Assembly (NCBI RefSeq): GCF_007833215.1
Contig: NZ_CP042239.1
Span: 868,001 to 932,000 of the forward strand
Reading direction: 5' to 3'
DNA length: 64,000 nt
Source: Sphingomonas suaedae
GTDB taxonomy: Bacteria; Pseudomonadota; Alphaproteobacteria; Sphingomonadales; Sphingomonadaceae
The position numbers were made by a program, and so were the translations under genes. Within the stretch, counting starts at the first letter, position 1. The number at the start of each line of letters is the position of its first letter. Shown one piece after another: positions 25,970-34,269 of this stretch. The notes beneath the pieces were generated by a model that searched no databases, was not told where the DNA came from, and saw only the letters and a list, made by a program, of their open reading frames with translations.

Positions 25970-27334
25970 ATGCGCCTTCCAACCATTGCCATTATCGGCC
26001 GACCCAATGTCGGCAAATCGACGCTGTTCAACCGCCTGGTCGGCAAACGACTGGCGCTGGTCGACGACCAGCCCGGGGTGACGCGCGACCGGCGTGAGGG
26101 CGATGGCGAACTGCTGGGCCTTCGCTTTCGCCTGATCGACACGGCGGGATTCGAGGATGAAGACGCGGCGAGCCTGCCGGGTCGAATGCGGGTGCAGACC
26201 GAGGCAGCGGTGCGCGAGGCGGATGTCGCGCTGTTCATGATCGATGCCCGCGCGGGCGTGACCCCGCTGGACGAGGAGGTCGCGCGCTGGCTGCGCACCT
26301 CGGGAACGCCGATCGTGCTGCTGGCCAACAAGGCCGAGGGGCGCGCCGCCGAGCCCGGCATTCATGAGGCGATGGCGCTGGGGCTGGGCGATCCGGTGCC
26401 CTTCTCCGCCGAACATGGCGAGGGGATCGTCGATCTGTTCGAAGCGCTGCGGCCCTTTATCGAACGTGAGGATGATGAGGGCGAGGAGGAAGACCCCGAC
26501 TCGCCGGACGCGCCGCTGAAGCTCGCCGTGGTCGGACGCCCCAATGCGGGCAAGTCCACGCTCATCAACAAGCTGCTGGGTCAGGATCGGCTGATTACCG
26601 GGCCGGAGGCGGGGATCACCCGCGATTCGATCGCGATCGAATGGCTGTGGACCGATGCGGAGGGCAATGACCGTCCGGTTCGCCTGATCGACACCGCCGG
26701 GATGCGCAAGCGCGCAAAGGTCCAGGAGAAGCTGGAGAAATTGTCGGTCGCCGACGCATTGCGCGCGGTGGATTTCGCCGAGGTCGTGGTGCTGCTGCTC
26801 GACGCGACCAAGGGGCTGGAGGTCCAGGACCTCAAGATCGCCGACAAGGTGCTGCAGGAAGGGCGCGCGCTGGTGATCGCGCTCAACAAATGGGATGTGG
26901 CCGAGAACCAGTCGAGTCTGTTCAATGGCGTCAAGGGCGCGCTCGAGGAGGGGTTGGCACAGGTAAAGGGCGTGCCGCTCCTGACGGTGTCGGGAGCGAC
27001 GGGCAAGGGGCTGGATACGCTGATCAAGGTGGCGTTCGAGACTCGCGAGGCGTGGTCGCGGCGCATCACTACCGGCCAGCTCAACCGCTGGTTCGAGCGC
27101 GCGATCGAGGCCAACCCGCCGCCCGCACCCGGCGGCAAGCGGATCAAGCCGCGCTACGTGACCCAGGCGAAGACACGGCCGCCGAGCTTCATCCTGTTCG
27201 GAACGCGGGTCGATCTGCTTCCCAAGAGCTATGAGCGCTATCTGGTCAACAGTATGCGCAAGGAGTTCGATTTCGGCGCGGTGCCGGTGCGGCTGACGAT
27301 GCGACCGTCGAAAAACCCGTTCGACCGTGAGTGA
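25970..27334 (+). CDS. der: Ribosome-associated GTPase Der (EngA)
   Basis: 454 residues with two tandem GTPase domains: first P-loop [16 protein letters not shown] and ANKAEG; second P-loop [19 protein letters not shown] and NKWD; then a KH-like C-terminal domain ([18 protein letters not shown]). Required for 50S subunit assembly. An acidic interdomain linker ([16 protein letters not shown]) is present. The start follows a short gap after bamB. Its stop is overlapped by the TusA-like gene. Confidence 0.98.
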   Translation: MRLPTIAIIGRPNVGKSTLFNRLVGKRLALVDDQPGVTRDRREGDGELLGLRFRLIDTAGFEDEDAASLPGRMRVQTEAAVREADVALFMIDARAGVTPLDEEVARWLRTSGTPIVLLANKAEGRAAEPGIHEAMALGLGDPVPFSAEHGEGIVDLFEALRPFIEREDDEGEEEDPDSPDAPLKLAVVGRPNAGKSTLINKLLGQDRLITGPEAGITRDSIAIEWLWTDAEGNDRPVRLIDTAGMRKRAKVQEKLEKLSVADALRAVDFAEVVVLLLDATKGLEVQDLKIADKVLQEGRALVIALNKWDVAENQSSLFNGVKGALEEGLAQVKGVPLLTVSGATGKGLDTLIKVAFETREAWSRRITTGQLNRWFERAIEANPPPAPGGKRIKPRYVTQAKTRPPSFILFGTRVDLLPKSYERYLVNSMRKEFDFGAVPVRLTMRPSKNPFDRE

Positions 27335-27548
27335 CGCGGCAGCGCCGGTGCGGATCGATGCGCGCGGCCTGAAATGCCCATGGCCCGCCTTGCGGCTGGC
27401 GCGTGCGTTGCGGGGCGGCGCGGATGCTGTGGAGATCCTGGCCGATGATCCGGCCGCGGAGCGCGAGATCGCGGCGCTCGCACGGTCGCAGGGTCTGAAG
27501 ATCGAGCATTTTTGTGCAGAAGGCGCCGACGGATTTCGCATCGGATAG
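27327..27548 (+). CDS. TusA-family sulfur-carrier protein
   Basis: 73 residues; [19 protein letters not shown] holds the family CPxP motif (Cys17 in KCPWP). TusA-like proteins pass persulfide sulfur for tRNA thiolation, molybdopterin or redox work. The specific partner is unknown here. Start GTG overlapping the last codons of der (GTGAGTGAC). Confidence 0.88.
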   Translation: MSDAAAPVRIDARGLKCPWPALRLARALRGGADAVEILADDPAAEREIAALARSQGLKIEHFCAEGADGFRIG

Positions 27549-27570
27549 GCCCGTTCCAGCTTCGCTGAAT

Positions 27571-27651
27571 CGGCACCGGCCCCTCCTGCACCCGGCCCCC
27601 ACTTCAGGGTATCGTTGATGGGTGGCCGGGTGGGGGAGCGGGCCGGTGCCG
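27571..27651. repeat. Palindromic repeat family A, copy 1
   Basis: CGGCACCGGCCC (27571-27582) and GGGCCGGTGCCG (27640-27651) are perfect inverted arms of a long imperfect hairpin with an internal CAGGGTATCGTTGATGGG loop. It lies between the TusA-like and Hpt genes. Further copies are at 37998, 62617 and 63443. Confidence 0.85.
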
Positions 27652-27749
27652 CTTAACTGAAAACGAGTCTGGGGGCGTCACGTCAACCGGACGTTTACCG
27701 GATTACCCATATCTGTGATCCGACGGCTCGTGGCAGCTTGGAGGGTGGC

Positions 27750-28163
27750 GTGGCGACGGTGGATCAGGACCGGCTGGTGGATTGGGCTGCGTTCGCGCAG
27801 GCCCGATCGCAGCTTGGCGCCAATTTCGTCCGCATCCTCGGCTATTTCCACGAGGACGGTGTCAAATCGGTCGCGCGGATCGAAGAGGCGATGCGGGCGG
27901 GTAATGCCGCAGCGCTGGTGCTTCCGGCCCACACGCTGAAGGGCGAGGCGCATCAGTTCGGCGCCGAGCCGCTGGCGGACTGCGCGGCGGCGATCGAGGA
28001 TATCGCCCGCCACTGCGTCGAACATCGCTATGAGCCGAGCGAGGCGCTCAAACATGTGGTCGAGCTGCGTCCGCTGTTCGAGGCGACGCTGGCGCTGCTG
28101 GAGCGCGAGGCGAACCCGCTGGTCGAGCGGCGCCCGGCATTCGGACGCCGCCCGGCAGTCTGA
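27750..28163 (+). CDS. Hpt domain protein
   Basis: 137 residues. A single Hpt domain with the phosphoaccepting His61 in LPAHTLKGEAHQFGAEPL; the helical flanks are typical. It could relay phosphate from a hybrid kinase to a response regulator; it is not next to a kinase gene here, so its partner is unknown. Start GTG 27750 with GGAGGG a few bases upstream. A C-terminal basic Pro/Arg tail (ERRPAFGRRPAV) follows the domain. Confidence 0.88.
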   Translation: MATVDQDRLVDWAAFAQARSQLGANFVRILGYFHEDGVKSVARIEEAMRAGNAAALVLPAHTLKGEAHQFGAEPLADCAAAIEDIARHCVEHRYEPSEALKHVVELRPLFEATLALLEREANPLVERRPAFGRRPAV

Positions 28164-28169
28164 GCCGCG

Positions 28170-28652
28170 TTATGCGGACTCTTCGGGCTTCGAATTGAGC
28201 TGAATATAGTTCTGGAGCCCCATGCGGTCGATCATCTCGAATTGGGTTTCGAGCGTGTCGACATGGTCTTCCTCACTGTCGAGGATGCGCTGAAACAGGT
28301 CGCGGCTGCCATAGTCGCGCACCTTCTCGCAATGTTCGATCGCGTCCTTGAGCAGCCTCACCGCCTCATATTCCAGATCGAGATCGGCCTTGAGCACCTC
28401 CTCGACCGTCTCGCCGATGCGCAGACGCCCGAGCAGCTGGAAATTGGGTAGACCGTCCAGGAACAGGATGCGCTCCGCAAGCCAGTCCGCGTGCTTCATC
28501 TCGTCGATGGATTCGTGGCGCTCGAACTCGGCGAGCTTTTTGACGCCCCAGTGATCGAGCAGACGGTAATGGAGCCAATATTGGTTGATCGCGGTAAGCT
28601 CGCCCTTGAGCACCTCGTTCAGAAAATCGATGACCTTGGGATCGCCCTTCAT
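28170..28652 (-). CDS. bfr: Bacterioferritin
   Basis: 160 residues from ATG 28652 (MKGDPKVIDFLN, the canonical start). Diiron ferroxidase ligands are seen: Glu18, Glu51 and His54 (DEMKHADW), Glu94 and later Glu127/His130 (DSEEDHVDT). Met52, the haem-bridging methionine, is present, so this is a haem-binding Bfr. It stores iron. The bfd gene lies upstream on the same strand, 106 bases away, with a Fur-type box before it. Confidence 0.97.
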   Translation of the reverse strand: MKGDPKVIDFLNEVLKGELTAINQYWLHYRLLDHWGVKKLAEFERHESIDEMKHADWLAERILFLDGLPNFQLLGRLRIGETVEEVLKADLDLEYEAVRLLKDAIEHCEKVRDYGSRDLFQRILDSEEDHVDTLETQFEMIDRMGLQNYIQLNSKPEESA

Positions 28653-28758
28653 GACGTGTCGCACCTTCCGTAGCTAAATCGGAGGCGAGCATAGCGCCAA
28701 AGCGGCGCCGCAAACAGTCAGAAATGGCGGATTTCCGCGGTTTTTTCAGTTGCGAACG

Positions 28759-28929
28759 TCACGCAGCCGCGCGTTCGGAATCGATAATGGCTCGCGCAAA
28801 CGGCACGCACTGACCGCATTTCGGCTGACGCCCGAGCGCGCGATAGGCCTGGCACGCACTGATCGCGCCCTCACGCGCCGCGGCGCGGACATCCTTTTCA
28901 CGAATTGCGTTGCAGACGCAGACGACCAT
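28759..28929 (-). CDS. bfd: Bacterioferritin-associated ferredoxin Bfd
   Basis: 56 residues: MVVCVCNAIREKDVR, then LGRQPKCGQCVPFA. The four cysteines Cys4, Cys6, Cys38 and Cys41 match the [2Fe-2S] ligands of Bfd, which reduces bacterioferritin to release iron. It is read on the minus strand from ATG at 28929 with a GAGAGGG ribosome site. Bfr follows downstream, so the two should be cotranscribed. The Fur-type palindrome at 28965-28981 sits 36 bases upstream of this start. Confidence 0.93.
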   Translation of the reverse strand: MVVCVCNAIREKDVRAAAREGAISACQAYRALGRQPKCGQCVPFARAIIDSERAAA

Positions 28930-28964
28930 CGAACCCTCTCGCTATTGTACGGTAGCTAAGGCGA

Positions 28965-28981
28965 TTGAGACTGATTCGCAA
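28965..28981 (-). promoter_or_regulatory. Fur-type iron-box palindrome upstream of bfd
   Basis: TTGAGACTGATTCGCAA is a 17-bp palindrome with two mismatched pairs; TTGxGA and TCxCAA are perfect arms. It resembles alphaproteobacterial iron boxes of the type TGAGAATGATTCTCA. A -10-like TACAAT follows on the minus strand (28949-28944). Iron-responsive control of bfd-bfr is therefore likely. It also lies about 50 bases upstream of the divergent secreted-protein gene. Confidence 0.6.
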
Positions 28982-29032
28982 TCCCTGTTGCGAGGCATTC
29001 GCGAAAATCTCTGTTGGATGACGGGAGGTGGC

Positions 29033-29755
29033 GTGAAACAAGGCGATATGCGCCTGATCCTCTCGCTCGTCCTGATTCTCATGCCGGTTGCCGTATCGGC
29101 GGCGGACAATCCCCGCGCCTCTGCTGCCGATCTCGCGCCGCCGGAGGCAGTGGTACGCCTGGTCGATGCGGCTATTGTCGAGATGGTGACGCCAGGCGGT
29201 CCCGCCGCGCAGGATTGGGAGAAGCAGGGCGTCGATCTGATCGCGCGCCTTTCTGCAGCGTCGGGTGGGATCGACGCGACGGTCACGGTCAGCGATACGC
29301 CCGGGGACCGTTCGGTCGTGCACTATGGCGGCGGCAGGATCGACAGCCCCGACGGTCTGAAGACGTTGATGGATGTGCCGGGACGCACGATGCCCGGCGA
29401 GATCGCCTGGCAGGACGTGTCGGAACTGGGCGACGGGCTTTGGATGCGGACGAGCGGGCGGCTGACGCGGCGCGGCAATGCGCTGTGCGGGCAGGGGTGG
29501 GAGACGCTGACGATCCTGGCGCCCGCCGATGCCCCGCTGAACGACGATGCCCGTCTCGCCGTTATGGTGGTGCGGTTGATGGCGGAACGGCTCGGCGCGA
29601 TGGAGATGTGCGTCATCGCCTTTGAACTGCCCGATGGCTCCTTTGCGGAGCGCAGCTTTCTGCCCGACGGACGGCCGCTTCCCAAGCTGGACGAGCAGAT
29701 GAAGCCGGTCCGCCTCCGGCCGATCGCCGATGCCGGGGCGATCCTCACCCCTTGA
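29033..29755 (+). CDS. Secreted protein of unknown function
   Basis: 240 residues. Signal-type leader LILSLVLILMPVAVSAADN at about 8-26. The rest is a periplasmic alpha/beta region with one cysteine pair (NALCGQGW, MEMCVIAF). No catalytic motif. Start GTG 29033 has a GGGAGG site at 29023-29028; ATG 29018 is also in frame. The 3' end overlaps the convergent DUF418 gene by 11 bases. Divergent from bfd across the Fur-type box. Confidence 0.75.
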   Translation: MKQGDMRLILSLVLILMPVAVSAADNPRASAADLAPPEAVVRLVDAAIVEMVTPGGPAAQDWEKQGVDLIARLSAASGGIDATVTVSDTPGDRSVVHYGGGRIDSPDGLKTLMDVPGRTMPGEIAWQDVSELGDGLWMRTSGRLTRRGNALCGQGWETLTILAPADAPLNDDARLAVMVVRLMAERLGAMEMCVIAFELPDGSFAERSFLPDGRPLPKLDEQMKPVRLRPIADAGAILTP

Positions 29756-30989
29756 GCAGCGCGCCTCCGGCCATGGCCTGCGGGCGTCCCCGCGACAGGC
29801 TGCGCCACAGCCATTCGAGCGGGCCATAGGCGAAGCGTTCGAGCCACGGCTTCGACCAGAGCAGGATCAGAACCCAGACCCCGAGGACCACCAGATAGAC
29901 CTCGGCGCGCGAGAGTTCGCCATACCAGCCCAGACCCCAGCCATAGAAGATGAAGGTGCAGATCAGGCTGGTCATCAGATAGTTGGTGAATGCCATCCGC
30001 CCCGCCGCCGCGAGACGGGCGGTAAGCGTACCGCCGGGGCGCATCAGCAACACGATCAGGCTGGCCCAGCCCATGATCATCAGCGGGCGGAAGGGCACGG
30101 TGAAGACCATCGTCGCGGCGGTGACCGGAACGAGCGCGAAGTCCGAGCGGATCATCCAGAGCGCCAGGGCGACATAGACCGGGATGCCGATGCCAAAGCC
30201 GATCGCGACCCAGCGCCAGTAGCGGCGGCGCTCCCACTGGCCAGTCAGCATCCCGTTGCGGAATGCGGCCATGCCGAACAGCATATAGGCGAGCGTTTCC
30301 CAGCCATATTGGAAGATCGCCGCGATCGGGCCCCAGGCGGCTTCCTTGAACCGTTCCACCGTGATTCCCCACCAATCGCCGCGATAGATGGCGACCTGCT
30401 CGGCCAGCCAGGCGGGGGCCGGCTGGCCGAAGCCACGCTCGAACGCCACCAGCGCTTCGCGCAACCCGTGATTTCCCGGGGCAGCCTGCGCCATCGCCAC
30501 CGTAAAGGGAATGAAGGCGGAGACGAGAAACTGGAATACCAGCAGGATACAGCCGATGATGAGCAAGGTCTTCACCCGCGCGTTGCGGAAGAAGAAGGCA
30601 AGCATCCCCATCAGCGCGTAATTGTTGAGAATATCACCCCACCAGATCAGCCAGAGATGGATCAGCCCGAAGACGAGCAGCCAGACCATGCGCGCATAAT
30701 GGACCTTCGCCGCGCTCTCGCCCTTCGCTGTCGCACGATCGATCACCAACAAAGTCGAGGCACCGAACAGGAAGGAGAACAGCCCGCGCATCTTGCCGTC
30801 GAACAGCACGAAATTGCCGAACCAGACCGCCAGGTCGGCGCCCTCCGCACCGCCATAGGCCGCCGGATTGAAATAGGCCGGCATCGGCATCGAAAAGGCG
30901 ATGATGTTGAGCAGCAATATGCCGAGTACGGCGACGCCGCGAACGGTATCGAGCGTCAGATAGCGGTCGCCCGCTGCGGTCGTTGCCAT
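29745..30989 (-). CDS. DUF418 family membrane protein
   Basis: 414 residues with about 10 TM helices and the DUF418 (YeiB-like) signatures: LDTVRGVAVLGILLLNI, FDGKMRGLFSFLFGAS, HLWLIWWGDILNNYALMG and FTNYLMTSLICTFIFYG. Members resemble acyltransferase-3-like membrane proteins; substrate unknown. Inner membrane. It ends inside the convergent gene. Confidence 0.93.
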   Translation of the reverse strand: MATTAAGDRYLTLDTVRGVAVLGILLLNIIAFSMPMPAYFNPAAYGGAEGADLAVWFGNFVLFDGKMRGLFSFLFGASTLLVIDRATAKGESAAKVHYARMVWLLVFGLIHLWLIWWGDILNNYALMGMLAFFFRNARVKTLLIIGCILLVFQFLVSAFIPFTVAMAQAAPGNHGLREALVAFERGFGQPAPAWLAEQVAIYRGDWWGITVERFKEAAWGPIAAIFQYGWETLAYMLFGMAAFRNGMLTGQWERRRYWRWVAIGFGIGIPVYVALALWMIRSDFALVPVTAATMVFTVPFRPLMIMGWASLIVLLMRPGGTLTARLAAAGRMAFTNYLMTSLICTFIFYGWGLGWYGELSRAEVYLVVLGVWVLILLWSKPWLERFAYGPLEWLWRSLSRGRPQAMAGGALLKG

Positions 30990-31045
30990 GTGATGCGTCC
31001 CCCCATTGCCCCCGATTTACACGTCCGCGACGCGTGATGCCAGCG

Positions 31046-31462
31046 TCATCCCGTTTCGCGCAGCTCCTTGCGGATCATCAGCTTGAGGCCCGACCAGACG
31101 TCGTCAACGGCGCAGACCTTCACATCGACAAGGCCGAGCGGAAGGGCGATCTCGCGGATCGTGTCCTCGGTGATATCGGTTTCGACCTTCGCGGCTTGCT
31201 TCGGCCAGGAAACCCAGATGAACCCGCTCGGCGCGATCAGTTGGCGGAGCGCCTTGAGCTCGCAATCGAGCCGGTCGCGCGTGGTAACGAAGACATGCGC
31301 CGCGTCGATGCCCGTGCTGGGCGCGGCAAGGAGTTCCAGGCCGAGCCTGTCGATCCCGGCCTCCTCCCGGACGCTGTCGGGCATGTCGGCGATGAACAGC
31401 CGCATCCCGGGCTTGTAGCCGAGCTTGTCGGATAAAGGCGTCGTCGAATAGCCCGCGGTCAT
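31046..31462 (-). CDS. DUF3052 family protein
   Basis: 138 residues: AGYSTTPLSDKLGYKPGMR is the DUF3052 start, and PSGFIWVSWPKQAAKVETDI the central motif. Function unknown; small cytoplasmic protein. It lies downstream of purL on the same strand, separated by the 178-base structured region, so it may not share purL transcription. Confidence 0.9.
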   Translation of the reverse strand: MTAGYSTTPLSDKLGYKPGMRLFIADMPDSVREEAGIDRLGLELLAAPSTGIDAAHVFVTTRDRLDCELKALRQLIAPSGFIWVSWPKQAAKVETDITEDTIREIALPLGLVDVKVCAVDDVWSGLKLMIRKELRETG

Positions 31463-31640
31463 AGCCCCTCCAGTCGCTTGAACGTCGCAAAGGTCGCAGT
31501 GCCAACGCGCGAGAAGCGGATTGGGTCGCCTTTGGACGTTCAGGCGAAGGTTGCACAGAAACGCCGTGCAGGAAAATGCGCTCTGTGCCGGTGTTATGGG
31601 CCCCTGAGGAAAGCGAACCCCCGGGGGACGAAGGTTGAGG
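31463..31640 (-). ncRNA. Structured intergenic region between purL and DUF3052 gene
   Basis: 178 bases with unusually strong secondary structure. Stem 1 pairs TGAACGT (31479-31485) plus CAAAGG (31488-31493) with CCTTTG (31529-31534) plus ACGTTCA (31536-31542), extended by TCGC/GCGA. Stem 2 pairs GCACAGA (31553-31559) with TCTGTGC (31582-31588) and encloses a smaller stem. No ORF here has a plausible start and family. Either strand could be transcribed; on the minus strand it would be purL 3' UTR and DUF3052 5' UTR. It does not clearly match 6S, RNase P, SRP or tmRNA by eye. Confidence 0.4.
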
Positions 31641-33872
31641 TCACGCCATCGCCGCGTCGGGGCCCATCAGCGCCGGGAAGAAGCCCTCATGCGCGGTACG
31701 CAGCGTGTCGATCGTCACGCACCAATCGCCTTCGTCGAGTTCGAAGATCAGGCGGTCCTTGATCGTCCGGCCCATCGGGTCGGCGGGGACGTCGGCCTCC
31801 GACGCGGCGGTCAGGAATTCGGTCAGCGCCTCGTCGGGGACGGTGACGATGTAGAGGCCCTGATCCTCGCCGAAGAAGCTGCCCGCGACGCCGAACGGCT
31901 GCGCCTGGTCGATCATCGCGCCGATGCCGCTCGCGAGCGCCATTTCGGCGAGCGTGACGGCGACGCCGCCGTCGGAAACGTCGTGGACCGCGTTGACAAG
32001 GCCGCGATCGATCATCGCGCGGATGAAGTCGCCGGTACGCTTTTCGGCCTTGAGGTCGACCGGCGGGGGCGGACCTTCCTCGCGGCCATGGATTTCGCGC
32101 AGCCAGATCGACTGGCCGAGATGGCCGCCCCGCTCGCCCACCGCGAGGATCGCGTCGCCGGTCGCCTTGAAGCCGATCGTCATCGACTTCGACCAGTCGG
32201 CAAGGATGCCGACGCCGCCGATCGCGGGGGTGGGCAGGATCGCGGAGCCGCCGCCGGTCGCCTTGCTCTCATTGTAGAGCGAGACGTTGCCCGACACGAT
32301 CGGGAAGTCGAGCGCGCGGCACGCGTCGCCCATCCCTTCGAGGCACCCGACGATCTGGCCCATGATCTCGGGACGCTGCGGGTTGGCGAAGTTGAGGCAG
32401 TTGGTGACCGCGAGCGGCGTCGCGCCGACGCTGGTGAGGTTGCGCCATGCCTCCGCGATGGCTTGCTTCCCGCCCTCGACCGGATCGGCAAAGCAATAGC
32501 GCGGGGTGCAGTCGGTGGTTATGGCCAGCGCCTTGTCGGTGCCATGGACGCGGACTACCGCCGCGTCGCCGCCCGGACGCTGGACGGTGTCGGCGCCGAC
32601 CATATGGTCGTACTGCTCCCAGATCCAGCGGCGCGAGGCGATGTCGGGCGAGCCCATCAGCTTGATCAGGTCGGCGGTGATATCCGCGCATTCCGGTTCG
32701 TCCGCCAGGTCGGCGGGCTTGGGCGTCGGCACATGCGGGCGGTCGTAGAGCGGTGCTTCGTCGGCGAGCGGCGCGAGCGGAATGTCGGCGACGGTTTCGC
32801 CCTTCCACTTGAGTATCATGCGACCGGTATCGGTGACCGTGCCGATAACGGCGAAGTCCAGTTCCCATTTGCGGAAGATCGCTTCGGCAAAGGCTTCGCG
32901 GCCGGGTTTCAGAACCATGAGCATCCGCTCCTGGCTCTCCGACAGCATCATTTCGTACGGCGTCATGCCGGTTTCGCGCTGGGGGACATTGTCCATCACC
33001 AGTTCGATGCCGACGCCGCCCTTCGACGCCATCTCGACGCTGGACGAGGTCAGGCCCGCCGCGCCCATATCCTGGATCGCGACGATCGCGTCCGACGCCA
33101 TCAGTTCCAGGCACGCCTCGATCAGCAGCTTTTCGGTGAAGGGATCGCCGACCTGCACGGTCGGGCGCTTCTCGTCGCTATGCTCGTCGAAATCGGCGCT
33201 GGCCATCGTCGCGCCATGGATGCCGTCGCGACCGGTCTTGGAGCCGACATAGACAACCGGATTGCCGATGCCTGCGGCGGCGCTGTAGAAAATCTTGTCC
33301 TGCTGCGCGACGCCGACCGTCATCGCATTCACCAGGATGTTGCCGTCATAGGCCTTGTGGAAGTTCACTTCTCCCCCGACGGTCGGAACGCCGACGCAAT
33401 TGCCGTAGCCGCCGATGCCATGGACGACGCCGGCGATCAGATGCTTCATCTTCGGATGATCGGGGCGCCCGAAGCGCAGCGCGTTCATGTTGGCGATCGG
33501 ACGCGCACCCATGGTGAACACGTCACGCAGGATGCCGCCGACCCCGGTCGCCGCGCCCTGATAGGGTTCGATATAGGATGGGTGGTTGTGGCTCTCCATC
33601 TTGAAGATCGCCGCCTGTCCATCGCCGATGTCGATCACGCCGGCATTCTCGCCGGGGCCGCAGATCACCCAGGGCGCTTCGGTCGGGAGCTTCTTGAGAT
33701 GGATGCGGCTGGACTTGTAGCTGCAATGCTCGGACCACATTACCGAGAAGATGCCGAGTTCGGTCAGGTTCGGCTCGCGCCCCATCGCGTGCAGCACGCG
33801 CGCATATTCCTCGGGCGAAAGGCCGTGTTCGGCGACGATTTCGGGCGTGATGGCTGGGGCGTTTTGGGTCAT
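31641..33872 (-). CDS. purL: Phosphoribosylformylglycinamidine synthase subunit PurL
   Basis: 743 residues from ATG 33872 ([17 protein letters not shown]). The small-type PurL of the PurLQS system, converting FGAR and glutamine-derived ammonia to FGAM. Motifs: [45 protein letters not shown] (ATP/Mg), [13 protein letters not shown], and the second half [23 protein letters not shown]. Length and domains are complete. PurQ and PurS genes are not in the window. A very long plus-strand frame over it is a shadow. Confidence 0.98.
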   Translation of the reverse strand: MTQNAPAITPEIVAEHGLSPEEYARVLHAMGREPNLTELGIFSVMWSEHCSYKSSRIHLKKLPTEAPWVICGPGENAGVIDIGDGQAAIFKMESHNHPSYIEPYQGAATGVGGILRDVFTMGARPIANMNALRFGRPDHPKMKHLIAGVVHGIGGYGNCVGVPTVGGEVNFHKAYDGNILVNAMTVGVAQQDKIFYSAAAGIGNPVVYVGSKTGRDGIHGATMASADFDEHSDEKRPTVQVGDPFTEKLLIEACLELMASDAIVAIQDMGAAGLTSSSVEMASKGGVGIELVMDNVPQRETGMTPYEMMLSESQERMLMVLKPGREAFAEAIFRKWELDFAVIGTVTDTGRMILKWKGETVADIPLAPLADEAPLYDRPHVPTPKPADLADEPECADITADLIKLMGSPDIASRRWIWEQYDHMVGADTVQRPGGDAAVVRVHGTDKALAITTDCTPRYCFADPVEGGKQAIAEAWRNLTSVGATPLAVTNCLNFANPQRPEIMGQIVGCLEGMGDACRALDFPIVSGNVSLYNESKATGGGSAILPTPAIGGVGILADWSKSMTIGFKATGDAILAVGERGGHLGQSIWLREIHGREEGPPPPVDLKAEKRTGDFIRAMIDRGLVNAVHDVSDGGVAVTLAEMALASGIGAMIDQAQPFGVAGSFFGEDQGLYIVTVPDEALTEFLTAASEADVPADPMGRTIKDRLIFELDEGDWCVTIDTLRTAHEGFFPALMGPDAAMA

Positions 33873-33939
33873 GGTCGCGCGCATAGCGGGGACGCGCCGC
33901 CGCGTCATCCCCCCGCATCAGGCAGCGGTTCAGGCGGGC

Positions 33940-34134
33940 CGTGCGTTTGGACGGCATGGGTATCGCCACCCTTTCGAATCCGCGCCAGCGGCCGCACTGA
34001 CGCTGACCGGGGCGTTTGGCGTGCTGCTGGTTCTTGGGAGCGCAGCGCGCGCGGACGGGGCGGCGATGGATGCCGCGACTTCCCTGTTCGAGATCGTTCC
34101 CGAGCGTCGGAGGATCAGACCGTTTTCGGCCCGA
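33940..34134 (+). pseudogene. Possible remnant of a TonB-like N-terminal anchor
   Basis: One plus frame reads HGYRHPFESAPAAALTLTG and continues through a hydrophobic stretch to SLFEIVPERRRIRPF. The layout of basic start, one TM helix and LFxxxPxR is that of sphingomonad energy-transducer TonB N-termini. It has no good start codon, no Pro-rich spacer and no C-terminal domain, and it runs into the repeat at 34147. Decayed copy or coincidence. Confidence 0.25.
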
Positions 34135-34146
34135 CTTTCATCTCTC

Positions 34147-34243
34147 TGTTCCCCGGCGAAGGCCGGGGCCCAGTTTCTACGAACAAGAGGCGGCATCCCG
34201 TCCCCCGAAACTGCTCGCAACTGGACCCCGGCCTGCGCCGGGG
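34147..34243. repeat. Palindromic intergenic repeat (family C)
   Basis: Outer arms TTCCCCGGC (34147-34155) / GCCGGGGAA (34235-34243). Inner arms 34159-34173 and 34217-34231 pair with one mismatch over 15 bases. About 97 bp in all, REP-like. Located between purL and the phospholipase D gene. Confidence 0.7.
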
Positions 34244-34269
34244 AACGTGAAACTTAGCCCGTTTGCGCT

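Larger units (their letters stand above)
33873..34269. other. Intergenic region between purL and phospholipase D gene
   Basis: 397 bases holding the presumed purL promoter (minus strand), a short protein-like plus-strand stretch described separately, and the palindromic repeat at 34147-34243. No intact gene seen. Confidence 0.5.

Noticed and set aside
29730..31037. 435-codon plus-strand frame
   Set aside because: Antisense to the DUF418 gene, which has clear TM helices and family motifs.
31463..31640. 6S RNA, RNase P RNA or SRP RNA
   Set aside because: Length and the key conserved motifs do not match by eye. Kept only as an unnamed structured candidate.
31635..34250. 871-codon open frame on the plus strand
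   Set aside because: It lies antisense to purL, whose protein is fully conserved. Its composition (Arg/Asp/Gly rich) is the usual mirror of a GC-rich gene.
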